From Diaporthe sp. PMI_573 (lineage: Eukaryota > Ascomycota > Sordariomycetes > Diaporthales > Diaporthaceae): DNA of 64,000 bases. The stretch lies in assembly GCA_021399435.1 (NCBI GenBank), contig JAJTUP010000059.1, forward strand, positions 124,001 through 188,000, read 5' to 3'. Of the stretch, positions 43,200-55,295 are shown in pieces. Positions within the stretch are counted from its first letter, which is position 1, and each line of letters begins with the position of its first letter. The notes beneath the pieces are model-generated. The model was not told the origin of the DNA, searched no databases, and saw only the letters and a program-made list of their open reading frames with translations. Made by a program: the position numbers and the translations under genes.

Positions 43200-43544
43200 T
43201 CAAGCCCTCCGAGGTGGAGCCCAGCCCACAAAGCCGCCGGCGCGGTCGATGCCACGCCTGATGCGGCTATCGACGCCGCGGGCGACGCGGTCGAGGGGAA
43301 GGCGGCTATCGATACGCTTGATTGTGCGCTCAACTGGAGGGGCGATGCGCTGGGTGGTCCGCTCGACTGGGGCGGTGAAGTAGCTGATGTTGCGCTCCCA
43401 GCGAGGGGCCCAGCGGGCCGTCTGCGTGGCCATGCGCTCCGTGGCGCCGGGCATCAGCATGTACAGCGGGGCCAGGACGAAGGCGCCTGCACCGGCGAAG
43501 GTAAAGAGCTCTGTTGAGCGGGCTGCGGGGATGCGGACGGGCAT
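43200..43544 (-). CDS. small single-helix protein, possibly mitochondrial
   Basis: One exon of 114 residues. MPVRIPAARSTELFTFAGAGAFVLAPLYMLMPG gives a short basic N-terminus and one membrane helix. The rest is basic and helical with degenerate 10-13 residue repeats: PVERTTQRI-APPVERTIKRI-DSRLPLDRVARGV-DSRIRRGI. I do not recognise the family. The design (one inner helix plus amphipathic repeats, no enzyme motif) would fit a small mitochondrial inner-membrane organiser, but that is a guess. The upstream leader has a (GTTT)n run at about 43564-43597. The start has a good context and follows an in-frame poor extension. Confidence 0.6.
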   Translation of the reverse strand: MPVRIPAARSTELFTFAGAGAFVLAPLYMLMPGATERMATQTARWAPRWERNISYFTAPVERTTQRIAPPVERTIKRIDSRLPLDRVARGVDSRIRRGIDRAGGFVGWAPPRRA

Positions 43545-46428
43545 TTTGGTTTGTTTTGGTTTGTTTTTGTTGTTTGTTTGTTTGTTTGTTTGTTTGGGCT
43601 GATGTTGTTGGTTCTGCGGTTGGGTTGCTGATGGGATTACCAGCAATTATTGGCTTTGGGCTTTGGGCTTTGGGTGGAATTGGTGCGACTGTCTCTGGGT
43701 GTTAGACGGGGGCTGGATAGGATGGCGCGGAATGTATTTGGAGGCGACTTGGAGAAATATTGGCGAGTTGTGAAGGAGTGTCTGATGATATCATGAGAGA
43801 ATGTAAGGGGCAAACGTCCGGTCTCATGACTCGACTGAATAGACTGATTTGACGATTCTTGGATGACCTCGTTCGGACAAGCTGGGCAGAGCGGTGGGGG
43901 AAGCTCGAGGGCACGGGAGGGGAAACAGCAGGATGGGGAAACGGGTGGCTTGGAAGGGGAGCTGAACAACGGGAGGGGCGACTTGCCTTGGGGATTCAGT
44001 AGCAACGGCCTCTACTTCTCGTCTATGCTCTAACTTCTATGATGGCGATGGACAAACTGCGCAAGTTGAGGATGAAATGTTTGAATATTGTGTGACAGGA
44101 GGGAGGGACGACGATGATGCAGGAACGCAGGACAATTGTCCTCTTATTGAGTTCGCAACCCCCTGACACTCATCGCTGGTGCCCGTCCCGTCTCGTCTCT
44201 CTGGTTGTCTCTCTCCTCCAACGGGTTGTTCCCCAGGTCAATCCCCCAAACAAGCGGGGTCGTGTCGCAGCAACATGCCTGCCTGGTGTCCAGGCCTGCC
44301 CAATCAAGACCAGGCGGGCGACGTCGGGGCCATGTCGATGCATAGGGGGCATCATGCCATCCTGCGCCAGCCGCTTGCAACGCCAGCGCTCGTGGCGCCA
44401 GAAGGGACCTGCCATGGCCTGACTGCTGCTGTGGCCTTGCCGCTGGAGGTGTCGTCCCTTCGCTAAACACAGCTTCTCGTCAGCGTCAGGAGGATGGCTC
44501 TCAGAGGGCAGGCCCCAGGGCATCTCCAACAATCCATGCCACCCTCACCCCTTTGCCCTTCTGGACTTACAGGCGGATTGAGTGGGTCGATTAGCGTCAA
44601 AGCTTCCCCGCTTCCCCAGACGGGAGGCACACGCCATGAAGACCCACAGTGACCCACTCTCGCCGCCCAGGAGACACGCCCCCTGCCCTTTGGCCACTCA
44701 GCTTCCCTCTGCTTACCACCGCACCCACTTTGGCCCTCAGGGCCCCCTCTTCCTCGACCGACTCGACCGACTCGACCGAGTCTTGTCACGATTCCAGAGC
44801 ACGGAAGGCGGCCACACAAGTACCCAGTACCCACAACCTAAGATCCTCATCTGTGTCGAGTGCCGGCGGGAATAAATCATTCAAGATGTGAGGCGGCAGT
44901 CAACTCGTCGTGTTTCCTGTCCCGCCCTGCCCCCCTCGGAGATTACGCGGGCGAGAACGCGCATCGAGTCAGACCAGGAAACTTGTGGCGCCACGCTTCC
45001 TCAACCCGGCCAGATCCGTCCACTGTCGAGGAAAGCATCATGTCGGTGGACAGCCACGTCGGCTGGCCTTCCGACTCTGGCCCTGCGCTGGAGAAATTCC
45101 TCATTCCACGCTCAACTGCCACCACACGAGACATCAGGCACTCGCTTCGCTCCCTCGATCGTGACCCGGTGGCGGGTCGCTTGCGGGAGCTCACAGTCCA
45201 GAGAAGGCTGCTGCTCCCTCGACGCCAATTGCTCGCCATGGACGTCTTCCCAACGGACCCAACGGACAGACTTTGCCTTGCTGCAATGGTTTAGTGGGCG
45301 GCCGGGGGATCTGTTTGTACGGGAAAATGATCGGCCCACATCTCACCACCGGGAAAGAGTGGGCTTGACGATCAAAGGACATGTCCTCATCAAGCCAGCC
45401 CTGGACCCATCTCAGTGGGCTCAGACTGACTGTCAACGCATCGGAAGGGGATGGAAGGGGTGAACGGTCTGCCTTGACAGTGCGTCCGCCACAGTTTCTT
45501 CGCGAGCATCTCGCTATGCAAAGACATTACGACGGACATGGATGTTCAGACGTGACCGAACTTTTGGCTGGAGATCCCTACGAATTATGACCTACCAGAC
45601 ACCACAGCTCATGGCTCGCTGACGGCGGCAGGACATAGGGACGCGACATCGCCAGTTCCGACATTTGCAGATCGACCAAAGACGGTTGGTTATATGGCTC
45701 TGTGCACCTGTCTTCTGGCCCCACCGCACCGTTCCAGCTGAAACCTGTGTCCTTCCTTACCTTTGTGGTATTGTTCGCAATTGTGCATAAGAATCACCAC
45801 ATGATGCTCGGGGGCTGTATATCGCTCCGGTTGGGTGACTGCGTGGTCCCGTTTGTGCGAACCCGGATTTTGAAATTCTTCAACCATCTGCCAAAACTAT
45901 CATGGGTGCTAGCAATGCATTCGTTCCTATCGCAGGGGAAACAAACACACTGGGAAGCCATTGCTGTCGGTTCCATCGTGGTACTGGAGAGCTTGTCTCC
46001 GAGTGAATTGCTCCAAAAAAAAAAAGATTGTCTCACAACAGTGGGCCGGGTATATTCGAGGGCTCAAGATGAGACGGCGATTGTGATACAGTAGACAACT
46101 ATGAGTATCCATCACCCAATTCATTCTCGCTGGCAGTGGCTGTTTGTCCCTCGTCCATCAGTCACGTCGCCTTCCGTCTCGGTTCAGTGAAGGGCAACGC
46201 TAGAGTGTGGATTGTCAGGGGTTTAACGTCGTGTTGGACCTGCAGATCTCGACGGGAGAGGCAGTCCCGTTGCACCTAATCAGACCACAGACGATAAATA
46301 GGTCGGCTACAACATGTCAAACGGGCATTCTTCCACGAGTCCAATCACTCTCTCATCAAGGTCTCACAGTAATTCATACCTCGAACAAGGCGCGGCGTCT
46401 ACGACTTGAGTGCAATGGTCCAGTGTTG
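43545..46428. other. intergenic region, 2.9 kb
   Basis: No gene is supported on either strand. CTCGACCGA units repeat at about 44756-44781. ORFs of 100-190 codons in 44.1-46.1 kb overlap on opposite strands and show no domain. Confidence 0.4.
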
Positions 46429-47880
46429 ATGGGTCGAGTGCAGACGACGTCATGGCCCCCAGCACCGCCCCCTTTAGGGGGCTCCACCAGGCCGTATCGG
46501 AGTGTCTCGGACTTCACTGTCAGGAAACTGGTCTGCGCAACGTACGTTCTCATCGTGGTCATCACCATTTGTATTTTAAACCCAGGATATTTCATACTCG
46601 ACATGGACAAGTTCGCCCAGAAGATCGCAGGGAAGCTTGGGGTCGGTGACCTGCTCCCACAGCACGGAGGACAGGGCCACGGCCAAGCACAACAACCCGT
46701 GTTCAACCGTGCCGGCCGCGGGCGCGTCCTCGACAGAGAGCACATGCTCCACGCCGACGGCGGCACGTACCCCAGACTGTGCCGCCTCTCGGACGGGTCC
46801 ATATTGCTGGGCTTCACACGCTTTGAGCCCAACCCGGCCGACCCCAAGGTGCAGTTTCGGGTGCTGGCGGTGCACCGGAGCACCGACAACGGCGCTACGT
46901 TCCACCCTCACGGGATCGTCGACCGCTGCGTGCGGGACTGCGACAACATGTTCCTGCTCGAGGTGCCCAACACGGACGGCATCGGGCGGCCCAAGATCTT
47001 GGCCGCTTTCCGGAACCACGACTTTGCCCCGGACGGCAAGCACTCTTGGTACAGGATCACAGTCTGCGTGTCTGAAAATGACGGCAAGGACTGGTCCTAC
47101 CTCTCCCAGGCGGCCGAGAAACCCACGGCGCCCAACGGCCTGTGGGAGCCCTTTATGCGTATCGGCCGGAGGGGGGAAATTCAAATGACATTCTCGCAAG
47201 AGCTTTCCCATATAGACCAGGACACCATGTTCCTTACTTCCGAGGACCAGGGCAAGACGTGGTCCCAGCCCAGGGCGGTCACGGGCGTTGGCGAGCAGTT
47301 GAGGGATGGTAGTAAGTGTTTTCAACTGCGGTGTTCCGTTTTTCTGTGGCCTTGGTGGCGCGTTTACGTCCTTCCACGTCTCCTACAGTCCGCAAATGCT
47401 GACCTGAAACTCGCAGTGACGGGTATAGTTCGCACAATGGATCAAGGGCGCGAGGTAAGCGTGATGGTCTTCGAGACGACGAGGCATAACCGTTGCTTCT
47501 CGGTTGAGTGCGTCCTGTCGTATGACGACGGATATTCTTGGGGCTGGCGGCAAGTCGTCTACGAGCCCTCACCGCGCGGGCGCCACGCCGGCAGCCCCCA
47601 GATCGAGGCGTTCGGGGACGGCTCCATCGCAGTGGTCTTCATGACCGACGAGGACACCCCCGAGCGCCAGCGCGCGTGGCCAAGCAGCGCCAAGATCAAG
47701 GCCGTCTTCGCCGGCCCACCGGTGAATGGCAGGATCCAGTTCCACCAGCCGGCAGAGACCGTACAGCACCCCAACTCGTTCTGGCCGGGCATCTTCAAGG
47801 TAGATGACAACACTCTCATGGGCATCTTCCAACATGGCAGGTCGATCAGAGGGCGACATCTCGTGTGGCAGACAGCGTAA
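46429..47880 (+). CDS. membrane-anchored GH93/sialidase-like beta-propeller protein
   Basis: Exons 46429-47311 and 47417-47880 encode 448 residues. A signal-anchor helix (KLVCATYVLIVVITICIL, about 33-50) makes it a type II membrane or cell-surface protein. The propeller opens with ADGGTYPRLCRLSDGSILLGFTRFE and carries Asp-box-like turns STDNGATF, SENDGKDW, SEDQGKTW and SYDDGYSW, as in sialidases and GH93 exo-arabinanases. The substrate is unknown and the catalytic residues cannot be assigned by eye. Removing the 105-nt intron gives LRDGMTGIVRTMDQ, which is the natural strand. That intron has no stop in frame, so unspliced mRNA would also be translated with 35 extra residues. Confidence 0.8.
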   Translation: MGRVQTTSWPPAPPPLGGSTRPYRSVSDFTVRKLVCATYVLIVVITICILNPGYFILDMDKFAQKIAGKLGVGDLLPQHGGQGHGQAQQPVFNRAGRGRVLDREHMLHADGGTYPRLCRLSDGSILLGFTRFEPNPADPKVQFRVLAVHRSTDNGATFHPHGIVDRCVRDCDNMFLLEVPNTDGIGRPKILAAFRNHDFAPDGKHSWYRITVCVSENDGKDWSYLSQAAEKPTAPNGLWEPFMRIGRRGEIQMTFSQELSHIDQDTMFLTSEDQGKTWSQPRAVTGVGEQLRDGSKCFQLRCSVFLWPWWRVYVLPRLLQSANADLKLAVTGIVRTMDQGREVSVMVFETTRHNRCFSVECVLSYDDGYSWGWRQVVYEPSPRGRHAGSPQIEAFGDGSIAVVFMTDEDTPERQRAWPSSAKIKAVFAGPPVNGRIQFHQPAETVQHPNSFWPGIFKVDDNTLMGIFQHGRSIRGRHLVWQTA

Positions 47881-49080
47881 CAAGGCGATATTGCTGGGAC
47901 CAGGCAGGCAAGGGCCGTTCTTGCTGGTCCGCCGTTGAGCTTGTGTATCACAGCAGCACACTTGAGCGTGGCGCTTCACGATGGTGGCGGGTAAATTTGA
48001 AGGGGCGTCAGCAACGGTTGAATCACATGGAAGCACCACATGTGCACATGTGCACAGCAGAAGGTCTACCGTAAAAACGCCGTGCAGCCACATCGATCAG
48101 GGACGAAATTCGAAATTTTGACAGAAAGCGTCTGGGGGTGCTGGAAGAGCGATCCGCAAAACGTTTTTCGGGGGGTTGCTTTGGGACAACACGTGAAGAA
48201 GAAGGCATTCCAAAGGAATATTACAAATCATCCTCCAGTCTCTTTGCAAGCCCGCATTCTTTCATGTTTTGCTGGTTTCCCCCGTGTTGCCAATTGATCA
48301 TGGACAGGCACTCAACGGGTCCTTGGGCACAGATTCACCCTGCCGGAGGTAAGTACGGAATATCGCTCTGTGGATCTGTGTGATGAGACAAGGGAGAGGC
48401 CGCAGCTGGACCAGGCTAGACATAACTGGGCTTAGTTAGTAAGGGTCTCGGGGTTGAGAAGGCTGTACACGTGTAGATGCACGAAATGCCTAGTGCCCAG
48501 GTGGTTATGCATCATTGTACCACGCGAGAAGAAAAAAAGAAAAAAATGCGTATTTTGGCTAATAACGTCTGCACAAGGAGATGCGGCGTCGGATGCCTTG
48601 GTTTCTGTCCAAGGCCAAGCTGCAGGAGTGTCGCGCAATATCTGGTCTCCGCGACCGCTGCAGTGCGACGGCGGTCGCATCTTGACCATGCCTGTCAAAG
48701 GCGTGGGATGCACGAAGAGTTTCAGGTCCGACGTCGTGCCAACGCTCAAGATGCTCCGGTCATTTCAAATCACATGTAGACTGGACTCCTCGGCCCCGAG
48801 ACTTGCATCGAGGAGGCCGAGTCGAGGGAGGCCCGGAAGCACTTCACCTGGCACAAAATCTTGGCCCATATCCATGTTGCAGCAACGCTACTCACTCTCT
48901 GCGTCGATAGATGGGCTGGGGGAACAGCTCGATGGCAGCCTCCTCCTCAAGACTGCAGAGTCGTACCAGACGTGATAAGCTGCGAGTTCCCCTCACGCAT
49001 TACCACGTCGGCACTCCCAGACCCAACCTCTCCAGACTCAACCTCTCCAGACTCTCTGAACTCCCCTCCCTGCCATCAAG
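47881..49080. other. intergenic region, 1.2 kb
   Basis: No gene is supported. It includes the 3' flank of the GH93-like gene and the promoter of the MFS pump, with CTCTCCAGACTC direct repeats just upstream of the pump's ATG. Confidence 0.4.
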
Positions 49081-51114
49081 ATGTCTGTGTCTAGCACCAA
49101 TGATCGGCATACCCCAGGGGATGCTCCATCGTCAGTATCAGAGAAGGAGAGCCCCATTGGCAGCACCCCCACCAATCACAGCGTGGTCTTGAACGAAGTT
49201 GGCGAAGAGCCCAAACCCCACCTCCACGCGAAGACATTCCTAGCCGTCCTTGCTGTGTTTGCCATATACTTTGCCCAGGTATATTGTCTGGTCGGGGCCG
49301 GAGCTGTAAGTGACCGCCCCCTTCCCCTCACACCACACCACACCACACCACATTGAGGCCGCCAGTTGCGCTGACTGGCCACACAGCAAGGCGCGGCGAT
49401 CGCGGCCCAGTTCGATGCCCCGACCCAGTCGTCGTGGCTCTCCGGGGCAATGGCCATCTTCACCGTCGTGCTGGGGCCCATAGTCAGCCAGGCCGCCGAC
49501 TACTGGGGCCGCAAGTGGTTCCTCGTGGGGCTCAGCTTCTCGGGCGCCCTCGGGGCGCTGGTCACGGCCCTCGCCACCAGCATGAACATGCTCATCGCGG
49601 GCTGCTGCCTCATCGGGACCGCCTTTGGCATGCAGCCGCTGCTGCACGCTGTCGTGTCCGAGGTCCTGCCCCGGGCGTGGAGGGGCTGGGCCCAGTCCAT
49701 CGTCATGATGTCCAACGCCCTGGGACTCTTTGGCGGCCTCGTCATCGGCGGCGGGCTCAACCGCGGCGGCGACCCGGACGGCTTCCGCTACTTCTTCTAC
49801 ATCGGAATGGCCCTGTTCCTCGCCACGGGGATCATCTGCATCTTTGCATACCGCCCGCCCCAGAGGGAGCTGCAGAACCTGCCGTTCGCGGACAAGCTCG
49901 CCAAGCTCGACTTTGTCGGCTATGCGCTCCTCGGGTCCGGCCTCGTTCTTTTCTGTCTTGGGCTGTCGTACTCCCAAAACCCATATCCCTGGTCTGACCC
50001 TCACGTCTCGGCACCGTTCGCCATCGGGCTGGCCCTGGCGATTGCTCTGTGCGTGTATGAGTACAAGTTCAAGACGGACGGTATGTTCCACCATGGGCTC
50101 TTCAAGAGAGACCGGAACTTTGCCATCAGCCTCCTCTGTATTTTCTGCGAGGGAATCGGGTTTTTTGCCGCGAACCAATACTTCGCCTACCAAGTAAGAC
50201 CACCTGCTTCCCACCTGCTTTCCCACCTGCTGGATGATGTCCATGACACTAAAGCATGCACAGGTTAATGTCCTCTACTCCACGGACACACTCGTCGTAG
50301 GGCTCAACTTCGGGATTGTGTTTCTTACATATATCCCCGCAAGCCTGGTGGTCGGTCTTTATTGCACCAAGACAAAGAAAGTGCGCTGGATCACAGTCCT
50401 CGCGTTCCTCATCTTCATCGTCTTCTTTGCCTGCATGAGCACAACAAATGCTCGTACAAGGAACGCAGTCTGGGGCTTCCCAGTTCTTATGGGCGCCGGG
50501 CTGAGCATGACGTTGATCGCGCTTGTTGCGGCTGGACAGCTTTCCGTGCCGCCTGAGCTCATTGCAGTTGCAAGCGGTATTATGATCTCCATGCGGTCCC
50601 TTGGCGGGACAATTGGTATTGCTATCTGTAAGAACGACGCACACACACATTTACACCATTGCTGAGAGGCGTTAATCGTCACGTGGCTGACTGTGCTCTT
50701 TCAGACAACGCCGTCTTCATATCCGAGACCAATCAAATCCCCAGCAACGTCGCGTCTGCCGCGCTCGAGGCCGGTCTCCCCCCAGGCTCGGTAGACGAGT
50801 TTGTCGGGTACATTGTCGCGCATAACGAGACTGGCCTCGCGGCCATCTCTGATGCCACACCCGACATCATCTCTGCTGGTGCCGGCGCCGTTCTGGACAC
50901 CTACGCTGCGGCGTTCCGACTCGTTTGGCTCACCGCGATTCCCTTTTTGGGTATCGCTGCTATTTGTACGACCCCATCCTCAGAAGTACCTTGCGTAACC
51001 ACACTTGCTGACATCACATGCGTAGCGGCTGTGTTCTTGTTTGACCCGACTGAGGACTTCAACAACCACATTGACGCTCCGGTGGAGGACCGGAACGAGC
51101 TCTACTCCAAGTGA
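49081..51114 (+). CDS. MFS efflux pump, TRI12/siderophore-transporter type, 14 helices
   Basis: Five exons (49081-49305, 49387-50193, 50264-50627, 50705-50965, 51026-51114) encode 581 residues. A soluble N-terminus is followed by FAIYFAQVYCLVGAGAQGAAIAAQFDAPTQSSWLSGAM. Then come the family loop AADYWGRKWFLVGLSFSGALGALVTALATSMNMLIAG and FGMQPLLHAVVSEVLPRAWRGWAQSIVMMSNALG. An extended loop with FDPTEDFNNHIDAPVEDRNELYSK ends the protein, and IDAPVE-type tails recur in the TRI12/SIT group. Such proton antiporters export secondary metabolites or exchange siderophores. The substrate is unknown and no biosynthetic core enzyme is adjacent. The first intron contains a (CACAC)n microsatellite at about 49329-49351. 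Confidence 0.88.
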
Positions 51115-53046
51115 AGAAATTCGAACCTTTGGCCATGTGAATCATCTAGATAGACCTTTTGTTTTGAAATATGCACCGATTTTTTTTTGAAAAACTGAAC
51201 CATACTCACGCAACTATATCCGCCGATTAACCGCGTCTCACTCCGGATTTGAAGTCTCACAAGTCATGCACGCCGCTGAGAGTAATCACAGTGGCTGCAT
51301 TGTGTCAGCTGGCGAGCGAACAGCCCACTAGATTGCTTCCAAATCAACAGCCGATTTGTCGTATTCACTGGTAAACTACTGGTTACCGTGCAGCAGTAGG
51401 CAGAGTAGTACAAAATTGCCAGCCCCTATTCCATGCACAGCATGTGAAAGCCAAAGACCAGGGCTTGAGGCCCGGGTGAGTTTCACAGCTTGCAGATGAC
51501 AACCAGTTGAGCTTGACAGCGGTGGTCTTGATGCAGGATCCGGTCCAGATTTTCTCTGGGTCAATAACCATTCCAGAAGGTCGCTGCTAGAACCCGATCT
51601 TGATACGAGAGAAAATCCGCCGGGGCTGCATTGGGCAACTTGCAGGTGCCCGGACATGGGCAGCATCGGCCTGCCCGCAGGAAACCGTTGGGCATCAGAT
51701 GTCTCGCCGTTTCAGACCAAGTGAGGGTTCCAAAATCTGTTGATGATACCACCAAGGTGTTTCGCGTAACACGCGACTCCCTGGGCGGCTGGGAGGACGC
51801 CGGATTTCCGGGGGTGTTGCTCACCGGCCCCCGTTAGTGTCGATGGCCTACAGAAGCGGCTGCATATGATGGGTTGTTGGGCCCACTGCGGTGTATGTAA
51901 AGCCTGCAGGAACCTTGCGGGCTGGCAGGTGTCTGTCGACAAACGTGTGCTTCACTAGAAAATGAGAGAGTGATTTTTCAGCCACAATGGATACTGCGAG
52001 GAAATCCAACCCGCACCTCGCGAATTTTCTGCATTGCATATCACAAGGCTTCCCACTAGACTGCTGACCTAGAACTTCAATGACGATCGAAAATACTTGT
52101 AACACCATCAGCACCGGCAGTAATTTCCACAGAGCGTGCCATTGGTCACCGAATTCGAGAAACCTACATCGGTCAGCAGGAACTGCATCATTAGCAGCAG
52201 CATGTCATGCGTTTACAGTGAGTGGCTAGCACGCTGGCAGGCAGACAGATTTCCCAAGGCACATTCGCTGTACTCAACACAGCTTGATTACCAATTTTCC
52301 AGGATGTGATCTCCAAGTAGCAAAGAGTAACCTGTCGTATCGTAGACTGGAAGTGGTCTTTATATGAAATGCAATTAGTCCTTCTGCCATATTTAGGCCA
52401 GGATGTCATCTCAGCCTACCTGTCAAGGCAAACAACCGCTCAACTTCTATCAGACGAGGCGCCGGATCGATTACGTACACCCTGAAGAGGCGTCCCCTCA
52501 TGTAGATTCATGCAGCCGGAAGCAGTGGGTAAAGATTACTGCATTGTGACTAGACAACGTACCGGTGGTTCCGCTGGGAGGCCAAGAGCCCGGGTTTTCT
52601 TGAGGAAGCACACCACGAAATGGCAACCCAAGGTTCTGACCACCTCTTGCTGAGTGAGAGGCGTGACGGGACGACCCTTCTGTCTAATAACCGTCCGCCC
52701 CCGCCCCCCCACCCCCTGTAGGGACTGGCACCCAATACCACAGGACCTGCAAGCCGTGGCGAGACTCTCACCGGAGCAAGGCACTGTACTTGCCCCTGGC
52801 GGCTTGTCAAGGGTCGAGCCGAGATCAACCACACATGCCACGGGCTTTGCAACCCGGGGGTCATCTTGTGGCATACATCAGTGTGGGGAGCCGGACTTCC
52901 CTTTCCCATCAGGTCAGCCTGTCGTCGACGAAAGTGTGCTTTGATTATCAGCTTGAGACCGTGCTTTTTGTCTTACTTGCTCTCTCTTTTCAATCCACAA
53001 GTTCTTTATAATCCAGCCCCCAATTAGAGGGGTTGTCCATACTAAG
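51115..53046. other. intergenic region, 1.9 kb
   Basis: No gene, RNA or clear repeat is recognised. ORFs here are short and overlap on both strands. A C-rich run is at about 52697-52719. Confidence 0.4.
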
Positions 53047-54594
53047 ATGTGGCACATTGGTACCATGCCGGTCGTGGACGAATGCCACGACCTGGTGGTG
53101 AATGCAATATTGTGGACGGCTTTAGCTCTTCTCGCGGTTGGACTCCGGCTATTCACTAGAGGAGTGATTGTGAAAAGGACGGGATGGGATGACTATCTAA
53201 TGGCAGCCGCGATGGTGAGTTATTCATTAACTTTTACTTCACGGTTGCACGTCGCCTCTCTCGCTGTTCTTATTTTCATACACGCCTGAAGTCCAGCAAG
53301 GTTACCATGACACCCCGCACGGCATTTTCCTGCCAAAGGATTCCCGGAGTACATGCTGACCGTGTGACCAGATTTGCTCAATGGGCTTTCTCGTGGCTGT
53401 TATGTATCGTATGTCAAACAGTCACTATTATGTTCTCACTACTAGTCGGCCCTCTGGACTTGCGTTGCTGACATGGCAACGCCTGGTGAAGAAATCAGAT
53501 GGGGACTCGGTCAGGCTGTTGATCCTGCGAATCTTGAGAGCTTCTTGACTGTGAGTGGCTCCCGCCATACTGTTCGCGCTTGATTATAATGTGCCTCTTG
53601 TAAGCTGACACCATTAAATAAGGCACTATTCATCACGGTGCCCTGCTACAATATATGCCAGACATTCTATAAATTATCCCTCACGACGCAAGCTGCACGG
53701 CTGTTCACGACGACCGCTGCGGCAAGAATCATGAAAGCAGCTATTGTTTGGGTCAGCGTCTGCGGGATCATGTCCCTCTGCGCAGCCCTCTTTTTCTGTT
53801 TCCCTGTATCGAAGGCGTGGAACGATTCAGTGCCAGGCTGGTGCGTTAACCGGCCTGCATTGAACTATTCTGTTGCGGGTTTCAACATTGTCAACGATAT
53901 AATGTTGCTTATAATCCCACTACCGTTCCTTACAAGGCTGCAGTTACCACGGAAGCAACGCATTATCCTTATTTCCGTCTTTGCTTGTGGTTTATTGTGA
54001 GTCTAGTCACGGTTCACGTTATCTTTGTCGCACGGTCAGCTAACTTCATTGTAGCACGACGGTTGTATCCATCGTCAGGCTTCGGGCGTTGTACCAAAAC
54101 CTGAATGGACCATATGAAGAACAATCAGGTATATATAGCCAGGTTCTCAACATCAACGAAAGCGAGTTTGTTTTCTCACCACAGACATAGTGACAAGCGT
54201 TCCCATTGCCCTGTGGTCCGTCATTGAAATCAACGTCGCCATCATCTGCGGCTCAGTGCCATCACTGAAAGCTTTTGTCTCCCGAGTCTTCTTCGGGACG
54301 AAGCCCGGGTCGACGCCCTCACATGGTGTATATGGTTTGTCTGCGACTCGCAAGCAGAGTCAGGTGCTGAGGAGCCAGGCCGACGAAGACGAACGGCGTG
54401 GCACGAGGTTGGAAATACAGGTGGAGCAGTCTATCGAGATGAAGGCATATCACGTCGACGAAACGGGGTCTGATAAAGACCTCATCCAAGCGGGTGCGCA
54501 GGGTTATCGGAATGACTCGCGAAACATGACGGAGACTAAGATCAACGCGAACACAAACACAGCATCCGTCTCGGGCAGTTCATCTCCCGTATAA
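53047..54594 (+). CDS. SAT4/rhodopsin-like 7TM membrane protein
   Basis: Six exons give 385 residues: 53047-53214, 53372-53398, 53446-53550, 53623-53996, 54055-54128 and 54185-54594. Exon 2 and its donor (GTTATG at 53399) are the least certain. The order matches fungal SAT4-type proteins: VNAILWTALALLAVGLRLFTRGVIVKRTGWDDYLMAAAM, a loop with IRWGLGQAVDPANLESFLTALF, then CYNICQTFYKLSLTTQAARLF, CFPVSKAWNDSVPGWCVNRPALNYSVAGFNIVNDIMLLIIPLPFL, TTVVSIVRLRALYQNL and WSVIEINVAIICGSVPSLKAF. The cytosolic tail is hydrophilic. Members are putative receptors of the Pth11-related group, some tied to secondary-metabolite clusters. The ligand and partner are unknown. Confidence 0.78.
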
Positions 54595-54859
54595 CAGGCC
54601 GTGATTTGCAGGTGGGCGCTGGGAGTGCAATTGCTGTGTGCCCTAACTTGCTTCAGAACAACCCGCAGAAATGATGAAGACTCCGTAGACACACACTACT
54701 TAGCTAACTGATTCCCAAAATGCATATTTTTTAATCTATGGCTTGCGAGAAACCCCTCTGATTAATATTAAACTCCTTTCACTGGTGAGAATTGGATACC
54801 ATGTTACCGTCTTGTTGAACTTGGGAAGTTTGTGCGACCGCATAGACATTATTCATAGG

Positions 54860-55110
54860 GAGGTTGTGCTTGAGGAGTTTATTCCAAGAGGGGTTATTGC
54901 AAAAGGTTCAACCTAAGGAGGATGGGAGGTTAACCTACAGGAGGGTCCTCCAACGGAGGACAAGAGGATATCTTATACAAGGGTGTCCAATAGGAGGATA
55001 GGAGGTTGACCCGCAGGAGAATATCATAAAGGAGGACAGGAGGGTATCCCACAGGAGGTCATGCCTGAGAAATCTACCTGATAGAAGCTATCCTTCAAGT
55101 GATTATCCCC
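54860..55110. repeat. degenerate AGGAGG/CCCACAGGAGG array, copy C
   Basis: Units such as GGAGGTTAACCTACAGGAGG and GGAGGTTGACCCGCAGGAG repeat about every 20-30 bases with many changes. The motif resembles the arrays at 17.1 and 26.7 kb, but the hairpin and the GCGTAGCGGACACCC block are not found here. Confidence 0.55.
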
Positions 55111-55295
55111 CAGGCATTTATGCCACAAGCGACTCTGAAATCATTCTGCAGGGTGCTCTTCTGCAGATCAAACCACCTGAGTACCATGTACGGCTTTCAC
55201 TCTCCGACTGGCCTTACTAACCCTGCCCCTGACCCTGCCTCTGTATAAGTCTACCAAGGTAGATAGATGTCCATCCTCAGGGTGGTAAGCCTCAA

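Noticed and set aside
44114..46094. several 100-190 codon ORFs
   Set aside because: They overlap on opposite strands, have no consistent splice model and no domains.
48255..48275. possible fourth family A intron (TTTCATGTTTTG)
   Set aside because: Only about 14 bases match. The rest of the core, the branch point and splice sites are absent, and no gene spans it.
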